Positions 42,201 to 51,338 of a stretch of 64,000 bases of DNA are shown here, in pieces (the stretch's first letter is position 1; the number at the start of each line of letters is the position of its first letter). Both the position numbers and the translations under genes were made by a program. This DNA is from Symbiodinium natans (Eukaryota > Sar > Dinophyceae > Suessiales > Symbiodiniaceae), in the NCBI GenBank assembly GCA_905221605.1, contig CAJNDS010000369.1:153501-217500 (forward strand). The letters run 5' to 3'. A model generated the notes under the pieces. It was not told the DNA's origin and searched no databases. It worked only from the letters and a program-made list of their open reading frames with translations.

Positions 42201-44139
42201 CCGCCCATATCAAAAAACACAAACTCCTTAAAAAACAGGCCCGTAAAATAAAAAAGGGATTGGACACGCGAGCAGTTGCTTACTGACCCCAACCCGTCAC
42301 ACACCAAAATCTGGAAACAAGTCCAGAGCTTCAAAAAAGGTTTTAGAGCTAGGAGAACCAGACTAAAAGTTTCAGGCACACCAGTCCCATGGACGAACAC
42401 CCACAAAATCTTTAGAGATCACCTCCAGAACAACCAGTGGTCCCCACCGGACGTCACCGAGGAGGAAATCGAACGCTTTACAAAACCGACGAACTTGACC
42501 CCCTTCCCTTTCAACATGAAGAACTCTACGCTGCCATCCAGGGTATAAGAAAAGGCAGGGCCCCAGGACTAGACGGCGTAAAGGGAGAAATAATATTACT
42601 CCTCGACCACTACGGTGAAACCCAGCTACTCCGCCTTATGAACGCTTGCCTCAGAGCCAGGAAGGTCCCCTCTTCATGGAAAGAAGCGCTCGTGGTAAGC
42701 ATCTACAAGGGAAAGGGATCAGACTCAGACCCCTCCAATTACAGGCCGATCTCCCTTCTAAACACGTTTTACAAAATCTACTCCGCCATGTTGCAAAAAA
42801 GACTAGCCACTAAACACGACGCACAACTACGCTCCACCCAGTATGGCTTCCGTGCAAAAAGAAGTACAAAACAGCCATTGTTTATCCTGCGCAGGCTCCA
42901 AGATTACTCCGCCAAAACAGGTCAGCCTTTCCAACTTCTCTTCTTAGATTGGAAGCAAGCGTTCGACAAAGTTAGCCACCCCGCCATGATGGTCGCCCTT
43001 AAAAGATTAGGAGTGCACCCCACTTACATTGAAATCATAACAGACCTCTACACCGACCCCCAATTTTGCACTCAAGGATTCTCTCAAGAGAAAAGTTGGG
43101 GCACGCCTAAAAGTGGCATACGACAGGGCTGTCCACTCAGCCCTTACTTGTCATCATGATCATGACAGTATTGTTCCACGACATCGACGCTCGGCTTAGG
43201 AGCGAGGGTACACCGCAAAACACTTGGTCAATAGGCAAGCCCATTTATGATCTAGAATACGCAGATGATACTCTTCTAAAGGCAGTCGCGGCACCACAGC
43301 TCGAATCATTTTTGGCATGCGTACAGGTAGAAGCATCTTTATATGGATTACAACTCAATTACACGAAAACCGAATTACTCCGCCACCCCAGCGCACAGGC
43401 AGACATCAGCTTTGCCGATGGCACTCCAGTGCCTGTAAGCGATCAGGTTAAATATTTGGGCTCTAGGATCAGCTGGACTACTCCGCCAAAAATCGCCATT
43501 CAGCATAGAATGGAACTAGCTCACTCCTCATTCATGAAGCTCCAACACATATGGCAAAGTAAACTACCCATTAAAGTAAAAACCCACATCTTCCATAGCT
43601 GCATTGTTCCTGTCCTGCTATACTCCCTGGATGTCCTCACACTAGAAACCCACTCCTTCAAAAAAATCGACGCCTGGTACCATAGGTATCTTAGACGCTC
43701 CATTAAAATCAAATCCTCGTACTATTCACACATATCCAACCAGAAGGTTTGGAAAATTGCAGGCAAGCCATGTTTGCCCTCCCAAACACTGCTGGCGCAA
43801 CAATTTGGATTACTCCAGAGCTCTATATTAGCAAGCCCCCAGGACCCCATTCACCATGTAGTGTTCTCTCCCGGATACAAGGACCGAATCAGATTTACTA
43901 AGGCCCGCGCAAGAGGACACCCCTGTAGATATTGGTTTGAACTAGTTTCCACGGAAGCAGTAAGGTTTTATAACCACCACTCCGCCACAGACCCAGAAGC
44001 CCGAAGGGACTTCCTGGGCCTAAAACATTTAATATCCAAAGACACACGGTTTGGCGACCTCTTACGCACTGCGCCAACGCGCGCGCCGAGTATTTTCCTT
44101 ATGTACAGCAAGCATGTTGGAAGCGCATGGCAGCCCTAA
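39275..44139 (+). pseudogene. LINE ORF2: endonuclease - RNase H - reverse transcriptase (three frameshifts)
   Basis: The frame opens at 39275; the first ATG is at 39341. Residues are counted from 39275. The endonuclease has TQNVQGM (Asn385), LTETR (Glu414), GDFN (520-523) and SDH (682-684). RNase H follows with YTDGSG (Asp749), TGELSAWMEAAL (Glu804), YYDS (Asp830), and QGHSGD plus IADRLAE (His875, Asp885). RT comes last, with RAPGLDGVKGE, NYRPISLLN, FLDWKQAFDKVSHP, RQGCPLSP and YADD. Frame changes occur near 42270-42286, 42480-42490 and 43150. The third looks like one lost base between SPYL and IMIM. LINE RNase H normally lies after RT, so this order is unusual. The last codons end at cag ccc taa in the 3' junction. 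Confidence 0.8.
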
Positions 44140-44166
44140 AAAAAAAAAACCCTAAACCCCAAACCC

Positions 44167-44217
44167 TAATCCCCAATCCCCAATCCCCAATCCCCAATCC
44201 CCAATCCCCAATCCCCA
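44167..44217 (+). repeat. Heptamer satellite (AATCCCC)n
   Basis: Seven tandem copies of aatcccc lie 17 bp after the LINE poly-A. The unit differs from the CCCTAAA array the LINE entered and may be a locally amplified mutant unit. Confidence 0.9.
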
Positions 44218-44992
44218 ACGCCTCGTCTGAGACCCAAAAAACCCAATGTCCGCTCCCGCAGCAAGTGTTTGCCGTGCGTAAACGGGCTTAAGATGCCTAA
44301 AGTAGCTTCAGTACCTCAGGCGTCAAACCCCAAGCCCTTAACCTTGAACCCAAATCCCTAAGCCTTGAAACCCGAGGGGCTGGGTAGACTTTAGACCCTC
44401 AACCCTAAACCCTAAACCCTAAACCCTAAACCCTAAACCCTAAACCCTAAACCCTAAACCCTAAACCCTAAATCCTAAACCCTAACCCTAAACCCTAAAC
44501 CCCATGCACCCCAGCTGCGCCCCCAAGCCCGCGCGCAGGCGGCCCATCGGGCAAGGGGAAGGCCCCGCGCCCTCCTGGCTTCGGGTTTGGGGTTGGGGGT
44601 TTAGGGTTTAGGGTTCAGGGTAGATAAACACTAAACCTTACCGCCCTACAACCCGAAGTCCCGAGCTAAAGCCCTAATGAAGGGGCGCCTGCGTGTTTTT
44701 TCGGGGAGCGCATGCCCACTTCCGCAACGGAGGGCTGCCCGGCGAATAAGACACTGCCAGAAGATAGGCCTACAGCCGAGCCCCTCTTCTGCCAATTCGG
44801 CACCCTGACCCCTAAACCCCTAAACCCGAAACCCGAAACCCTAAACCCTAAACCCTAAACCCTAAACCCTAAACCCTAAACCCTAAACCCAAACCCCAAA
44901 CCCTAAACCCCAAACCCTAAACCCTAAACCCTAAACCCTAAACCCTAAACCCTAAACCCGAAACCCTAAACCCCCACCATTCGAAACCGCAG

Positions 44993-45051
44993 AGGACATG
45001 CGGCCGCCGGTGCGGTCGAACAGGTGGGAAGCGCTTGGGACTGCGAAGATG
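44993..45051 (+). other. Exon-like open segment
   Basis: It reads DMRPPVRSNRWEALGTAKM between ccgcag and atg|gtttagg. A CCCTAAA array lies upstream and a TTTAGGG block begins at the donor. Confidence 0.4.
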
Positions 45052-45191
45052 GTTTAGGATTTAGGGTTACGAGGGGGTTTCAGATTTAGGGTTTTAGGGT
45101 TTGGGGTTTAGGGTTTAGGGTTTGCGGTGTTGGATGTAGGGTTTAGGAGTTAGGATTTAGGGTTCCAGAGGGGGGTTTAGGGTGTGGGGCT

Positions 45192-45281
45192 GGGATGTTC
45201 CCCCTTAATCTAACAGTCCTTAATTGGGATTATAGTACCCTTTATTGGAATACCGATTCAGGACTGTTAATACAACATCCC
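45192..45281. repeat. GGGATGTT hairpin element, most compact copy
   Basis: About 90 bp with ends gggatgttcccccttaatct and actgttaatacaacatccc. Inner blocks acagtcctt and aggactgt also pair, so the whole unit folds as a hairpin. It is the cleanest copy of the family. Confidence 0.75.
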
Positions 45282-46784
45282 AAGTTTAGGGTTGCGGGGC
45301 TTCAGTGGCCAGGGTTTCTGGGTTTCGAGGTGAGGAGATGAAACAGGATTTACATGATTGCTGTTGGTGAGTAAGTTTGGGGTTCCTCATAAATATTGGT
45401 GCGTGTGCGCGTTGGAGGTCCTTTTTTGGGGATACAAGGAGCAGAAACCCTACTTCACGTACGGTCAAGAGGAGATTTAGCAACTTCGGGTTTAAGGGTT
45501 GTGCAGCAAGCCCTGCATCCTAGTCGCTGAGCCTCGAGCACTCCTGAGTACCCGAGTCACCCACTAAGTATGACTGTGTAAGTTCACCCTAAACCCCAAC
45601 CCTAAACCCTGCATCTTGAACCCATTTCACATGTTCCTTGTCGGACTTGGTCAAACCTAGCACCGGCAAATGCATACTAGCAAGGGCTCCAGAAAACCCG
45701 AAAACCCTTAAGCCTTCAATCACCCCTGAAGAGAACCTATATAGAGGAACCTTCTAGAGCCCGTGAAGAGAACTTCTATACCCAACCCAACGATTGCTGC
45801 TTTGGTTGTCGGAGGACAGGGTTGTCTCAGATTCCAGCCTCTCACAGAACATCAGCCCGAAACCCTACAGCCACCCTAAACCCCTTTTTCATAGAGTCCT
45901 TATACCCCAACTTGCTAAACCCTAAACCCCTTATAAGGCTCTTCTTCATCCCAACGAAGCCTATCAAATAGCCCCCAGAACCCCTCAAAACCCGAACCTG
46001 TTTATAGTCCCTAAACCCCTTCAAAAACCCTAGGCCCTAAACCCTAAGCCCTAGGCCCTAAGCCCTAAACCCTTCAAACCGAAGCCCGACAGCCGAGGAC
46101 AGCAAGGGGAAGTCTGCGGCTCGCCCGGCCTGGCTTTTTTTTTCCTCTTTCGGGGGCCCACTTGTAGGGTTTAGGGTTTAGGGTTTCGGGTTTAGGGTTT
46201 AGGGTTTAGGGCTGCTCTTTGTGTCAGTGTTCTGAGAAGCTTTTGATGTTGAGCGCCTAGACCCTCTCACGTTTTCTTGGGCTGTTGAGGTACATAGCCC
46301 CCGAAAACCCCTCAGACCATCACATCATGGGGTGGATGTCGAAAGGCTCCTCGTATCCCCGCCCCTCACGAAGTAGGGGAAGCCTGGGGACACAAATCTC
46401 GAAACCCTGAAGCTGAAGCCTTAATCACCTTGAACTCCCCAAAACTTGAACCCCTAAAGCCCTCAAGCCCTAAACTTCCAAACCCCTCAACGCCTGACCC
46501 CCGAAACCCAAAGCCCTCGACCGCAAACCCCGAAACCTCTAAACCCCGAACCCTATCCATCCCCCCGTCCCCCTTCACCCCAGAAATCCCTAACAGCCCC
46601 CAAAACCCTCCAAGCCCCCAAAGCCCACTCGAAACCCCTACTTAACCCTAAACTCTAAACTTAAACCCTAAACCCTAAACCCTAAACCCTAAACCCTCAA
46701 CCCTCAACCCTCAACCCGAAACCCGAAACCCGAAACCCTAAACCCTAAACCCTCAACCCTAAACCCTAAACCCTCAAGACAAAA

Positions 46785-47380
46785 TAAATAGAAACTGTAT
46801 GTGGTATCAGTCTGAATTTTCCCATATATTTGTCTAAACAGCTGACAAACAGAGTTGAAGTAAATTTATCCAAAGCGGGAGGCCAAATGTTCAATTTGCT
46901 TAAACCTGTGGGGCCTTCTCGGGTCACGGCAAACCAAAGCCCAAAATCGCCTCCTAAAGCCCAAAATCGCTTCCTAAAGCCCAGAATTGGCTTCCAAAGC
47001 CCAAAATTGGCTTCCAAAGCCCAAGCTTGCCTTTCCCAAAGCCCAAAAAAGGCCCAAAATTGGCTCCCAAAGCCCAAATCGCCCTCCAAAGCCCCAAAAT
47101 TGGCTTCCCAAAGCCCAAAATTGGCTTCCAAAGCCCTTCCAAAGCCCAAAACTGGCTCCCAAAGCCCAAAATTAGCCCCCAAAGCCGAAAAGTGGCTCCA
47201 AAGCCCAAAATTGGAAAAGTTGGCTCCCAAAGCCCAAAATCCAAAGCACAAAAATTAGATTCCAAAGCCGAAAATTGGCTCCCAAAGCCCAAAACTGGCT
47301 CCTAAACGCTCCCAAACTTTCGTTCAAAACTTTCGTTCAAAACTTATTGGGACCCAAACCCTATACAATTTCTATAGCCC
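46785..47380 (+). repeat. Minisatellite element (~20 bp unit) with shared terminus
   Basis: From about 46925 to 47300 a unit close to ccaaagcccaaaattggctt repeats roughly 17 times with length variation. It creates spurious Gly/Phe/Trp/Leu-rich frames on the minus strand. The unit is preceded by AT-rich DNA. The right end (acccaaaccctatacaattt, then ctatagcc, 47352-47379) matches the end of another low-complexity tract at 36932-36960. Confidence 0.75.
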
Positions 47381-47563
47381 TAAACCCTAAACCCTAAACC
47401 CTAAACCCTAAACCCTAAACCCTAAACCCTAAACCCTAAACCCTAAACCCTAAACCCTAAACCCTAAACCCTCAACCCTCAACCCTCAACCCTCAACCCT
47501 AAACCCTAAACCCTAAACCCTAAACCCTAAACCCTAAACCCTGAACCCGACTTTTCCCCCAAG

Positions 47564-47607
47564 GACCGCTATGCCTCAAAGGGCAGCGAGTCCAAGCCTC
47601 GGTCCAG
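47564..47607 (+). other. Exon-like open segment
   Basis: It reads DRYASKGSESKPRS and ends at ccag|gtttaggg. It lies between a long CCCTAAA array and a long TTTAGGG array. Confidence 0.3.
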
Positions 47608-48875
47608 GTTTAGGGTTTAGGGTTTAGGGTTTAGGGTTAGGGTTTAGGGTTTAGGGTTTAGGGTTTAGGGTTTAGGGTTTAGGGTTTAGGGTTTAGGGTT
47701 TAGGGTTTAGGGTTTAGGGCTTAGGGCTTAGGGTTTGGGGTTTAGGGTTTAGGGTTTAGGGTCAATCCTTAGCCGGCTGTTTTTCGGGGACTTGTAGGCT
47801 TTTGGAGGGGTTTTGAAGGGGTTTAGGGAAGGGCTTAGGGCGTTTGAGCGTGCTTTAAGGGGTTTTGGGGTGTTCTAGAGGGGTTTGGGAAGCTTTAGGG
47901 GGCTTTAGGGGTTCAGGGTGTTTTGAGGGGGCTACGGCGGCTTGATACGGAGTTTTCCGAGCAACAGGAGCCCTAGAACAACCTAAACCCTAAATCCCAA
48001 ACCCTAAACCCGACCATGTCCAATGTAGGATCCTCAGGTATAAGACTTGTGTGTGGCATAGGGGTTCATGGTTTCGGGGTTGCTTCCTGTCTGAAACCCG
48101 CAGCCCTCAGCCCCAAACCTTTTGAGTTGGGAATGAGGTAGGAGGAGCGGGGTGGAAATAGCAGCACCACTACTAGCTGCTCTGGAAACCATAAATCCTA
48201 AGTTGAACCTAGCCCTGAACGCTACTGCAACTACTGCAACTACTGCTAGCCCCACCACCTCGCGCAAGGCGCTCGACGGGCAAAGGCGCCAGTGCCCCAG
48301 AGCTATGCGACTTGGTCACCCTTACACTAACCCAACGTCCGCCAAACCAGTGTCGCGGAGAGCCCGTTAAACCCTGAACCACCAGAGCCATGCCCACGAA
48401 ACCCGGAAGCCTTAGACCAAAATCCTTGAACCTAAGCCCTAAGCCTAAGCCCTAAACCCTAAGCACTGAGCCCGAAAAGCCTTGGCGAATGTGGGCGGCC
48501 TGATTCACAAGAAGGGCATTCCCCTTCTTGAGGGACGCTTTAAGAGTTGAAACAGTTGGCAGAGCCGGTTTGCGTTTCCTAAACCCTAAACTTGAAGCCT
48601 TGAACCCTAAACCCGAAACCCTAAACCCTAAACCCCCAAAATTTTACAAGGGGATGCGCCATCAGTTCCGTGGCTCTAGATGTCACCCGCCTGCGTTCGA
48701 CACAAGCCCCAAACCTGAAGCCCGAAGCTTTCAGCCCTCAACCCTAAGCCTAGCCATACCTAGACTAGACCCAAAACCTTAAACCCTAAGCCTAAACCCT
48801 AAACCCCAAACCCCAAACCCTAAACCCTAAACCCTAAACCCTAAACCCCAAACCCCTTGATCCCGAAACGCCCAG

Positions 48876-48952
48876 GACAAGGGCAAGGCCTCGAGCAAGA
48901 ATGCCCCGTCGGCGAGCAAGATTGACATCGACCCCGCCGAAGGCGCAATGGG
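48876..48952 (+). other. Exon-like open segment
   Basis: It starts after acgcccag, reads DKGKASSKNAPSASKIDIDP then AEGAM, and ends at gg|gtttgggg, the start of the long G-rich tract. CCCTAAA lies directly upstream. The lysine/serine-rich composition differs from array frames. Confidence 0.4.
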
Positions 48953-50357
48953 GTTTGGGGTTTAGGGTTTGGGGTTTAGGGTTTGGGGTAGGGGGTTTGG
49001 GGTTTAGGGTTTAGGGTTTGGGGTTTGGGGTTTAGGGTTTAGGGGTTTGGGGTTTAGGGTTTAGGGTTTGGGTTTGGGGTTTAGGGTTTAGGGTTTAGGG
49101 TTTAGGGTTTGGGTTTGGGTTTGGGGTTTAGGTTTGGGGTTTTGGGTTTAGGGCTTAGGGTTTGGGTTTAGGGTTTTAGGGTTTGGGGTTTGGGGTTTGG
49201 GTTTAGGGGTTGGGGTTTGGGGTTTAGGGTTGGGGTTTAGGGGGGTTTGGGGTTTTGGGTTTAGGGCTTAGGGTTTGGGGTTTAGGGTTTAGGGTTTAGG
49301 GTTTGGGGTTTGGGGTTTAGGGCTTGGGGTTTGGGGTTTGGGGTTTGGGGTTTAGGGCTTGGGGTTTGGGGTTTGGGGTTTAGGGTTTAGGGTTTAGGGT
49401 TTGGGGTTTAGGGTGTAGGGTTTGGGGTTTAGGGTTTAGGGTTTAGGGTTTGGGGTTTAGGGTTTAGGGTTTAGGGTTCATGCAGAGCTCTGAGGGTTTA
49501 TTTTGGCTCGACCGCTGCGTGCTGCTCTGCCGTATGAGACAGCACTTCAGGCACTGAGCTCGAGCAAGCGGCGTTGGGCGAGGTGCGGTGCACATCTCCA
49601 GGAGTCACCCAAACCCGAAACCCTAAACCCCAAACCTTGAACCCTAAACCCTAAACCCTAAACCCGAAACCCTAAACCCTCAACCCCAAACCCCAAACCC
49701 TAAACCCCAAAAACCCTAAACCCTATCCGTAAACCCTGAACCCCAAAAGGCCATGAATCAGAGCTGCCCGAAGCCTTCGAGAACCCCAAACTCTGAGCCT
49801 GAACGCCCATGTACTTTGGGTGAAAGCTCGAGAGTCCTTGGGGGGCTTGGAGATGGAGGGTTCAGGGTTGAGGGTTTAGGGTGTATAGGGTTTAGGGCTT
49901 GGGGTTTAGGGTTTAGGGTTTGGGGTTGAAATGTTCAGGGTTTTGGGTTGAGGGTTCAAGGACCCCCGCGTCTGCAAGAACGCAGCACATGCCTCTTTCC
50001 CTGCACCTTCACTGCCAAACCCCAAACCCCAAACCCCAAACCCCAAACCCCATACCCCAAACCCCAAACCCCAAACCCCATACCCCAAACCCTAAACCCT
50101 AAAGCCCCTTAAGCCTCATGAGCCCTCAAGCCCTCATGGGCCCCACCCCGCTTCGTCCTCCGCAGCGTCTTTTCCTCGCACCCGCAAGCAGCGCGTTTCC
50201 GCCGCTCCCTTGCTGTTTTGGTTGAGATGGAATCGCGCTCGCCAGGGGCTGAGTGGGCGGTGGGAATCGCAGGTCCCTGTTTGGCCCTAACCCCTAGACC
50301 CTGAACCTGAAGCCCCAAACCCTAAACCCTAAACCCTAAACCTCAAACCCTAAACCC

Positions 50358-51338
50358 TAATGTTGTCTGCTGATTGCTGATTAGTGTGGCCCCCCCCCAC
50401 CCCCCCCCCCCCCTCAACGAAAGGATCCCGCTCTTTAGTGTGGGGGGGGGGGGGGGGGCAATTTGGGGGGGGGGGGGGTCTGGTTTTATATGATTTTAAA
50501 AGGGATGAGTTTATATGAATTGAAAAGGGATCCATATGATCCATATGATTTTAAAAGGGATGAGCTCGTATGAGTGTAAAAGGGATCCATATGATTCTAA
50601 ACGGGGTGACACTATATGAAATTAAGAGGGATCCGCACGATTTTAAGAGGGATGAGTTTATATGAATTTAAAGGGGATCCATCTATCCCAACCAAGCCAG
50701 CCCGCAAAAAAAATATAATTCCGGGGGAGCAAACTTTTTATATGATACGGCATCCGGGCAGCTGCTGGACTACCCCCTTTGAAATTTGATTGCCCGGCCT
50801 CGGTACAAAAGAATTTTATAAGGAAATCTTAGTTTTGGGTCTGGCCTGGAGGCTGAAGATTTCAGGGCCCGACAACCTCAGGCCTCAAGGTTTAGGAAAC
50901 CTCAGCCCTTAGGCCTCTGGATCCAAACCCAACTAGCCCGCAAAAAAAAATATAATTCCGGGGGAGCAAACTTTTATATTATACGGCATCCGGGCAGCTG
51001 CTGGACTACCCCCTTTGAAATTTGATTGCCCGGCCTCGGTACAAAAGAATTTAATAAGGAAATCTTAGCCCTGGGCCCGGCCTGGAGACTGAAGATTTCA
51101 GGGCCCGACAACCTCAGGCCTCAAGGTTTCAGTCTTTAAACTTTTGATCTTTGGTCTCTCAGGCTCGGTTCAGAAGCGATTTATGGACGACAACACCATT
51201 CGACAGCCTCGCCGAAATTTTGCATCGCCCGATTTTTTTTCACAATTCCGGGGGTCCTCCTCAAATAGATCCCCCTGAATAATTTTTGGATTTTTTTCCA
51301 CAATTCCGGGGGAGCACACTAATCAGGATACAACATTA
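50358..51338. mobile_element. Non-autonomous TIR element inserted in a CCCTAAA array
   Basis: The left end taatgttgt ... ctgattagtgtg and the right end cacactaatcag ... acaacatta are inverted repeats; the left end has an extra ~8 bp. Both flanks are CCCTAAA array, and a 5 bp aaccc on each side could be a target duplication. Inside are homopolymer C and G runs (50391-50478), a ~25 bp minisatellite (50480-50685), and a ~240 bp segment duplicated in tandem (about 50695-50890 and 50940-51130). The phrase aattccggggg occurs four times. No transposase is encoded. Confidence 0.75.

Larger units (their letters stand above)
37473..44149 (+). mobile_element. LINE-type retrotransposon inserted in a CCCTAAA array
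   Basis: The element begins at about 37473 (aggcgtatcgg), directly after an array ending ctaaaccc. It ends in a run of 12 A that runs straight into ccctaaacccc. ORF1 (37506-39139) and ORF2 (39275-44139) fill almost all of it. ORF2's stop codon is the TAA inside ccctaaaa, so there is effectively no 3' UTR. ORF2 has an apurinic-type endonuclease, an RNase H domain and then RT, an uncommon order. One frameshift in ORF1 and three in ORF2 mark this copy as inactive. Telomere-array-specific LINEs such as TRAS/SART in silkworm are the nearest known parallel in behaviour. Confidence 0.85.
44150..46784. repeat. Array mosaic downstream of the LINE
   Basis: A (AATCCCC)n variant satellite lies at 44167-44217. 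CCCTAAA blocks lie at 44399-44503, 44812-44975 and 46665-46775. TTTAGGG blocks lie at 44597-44625, 45054-45180 and 46164-46212. A hairpin element lies at 45192-45281, and an exon-like island at 44993-45051. The stretch 45282-46160 has degenerate heptamers but no gene. The proline/serine-rich frame at 46430-46645 is low complexity. Confidence 0.75.
47381..50357. repeat. Array mosaic, including a 530 bp TTTAGGG/TTTGGGG tract
   Basis: CCCTAAA lies at 47376-47545, 48792-48855, 49610-49745 and 50320-50360. TTTAGGG lies at 47610-47762 and 49855-49930. A mixed TTTAGGG/TTTGGGG tract runs about 48952-49478. A CCCCAAA variant tract lies at 50016-50105. Exon-like islands occur at 47564-47607 and 48876-48952. 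The piece 47763-48790 is degenerate G-rich then C-rich array sequence with no supported gene. Confidence 0.8.

Noticed and set aside
42960-42988. Counting near-matches such as caccccgcc as copies of the LINE 9-mer
   Set aside because: They differ at internal positions; only exact YACTCCGCC copies were counted, with last-base variants listed separately.
46766-47305. Frames of repeated FGLWEPILGF or SPKLASKAQ
   Set aside because: They are translation of the ~20 bp minisatellite; no independent coding signal.
47376-47545. CRISPR-like array
   Set aside because: Units are contiguous 7-base repeats without unique spacers.
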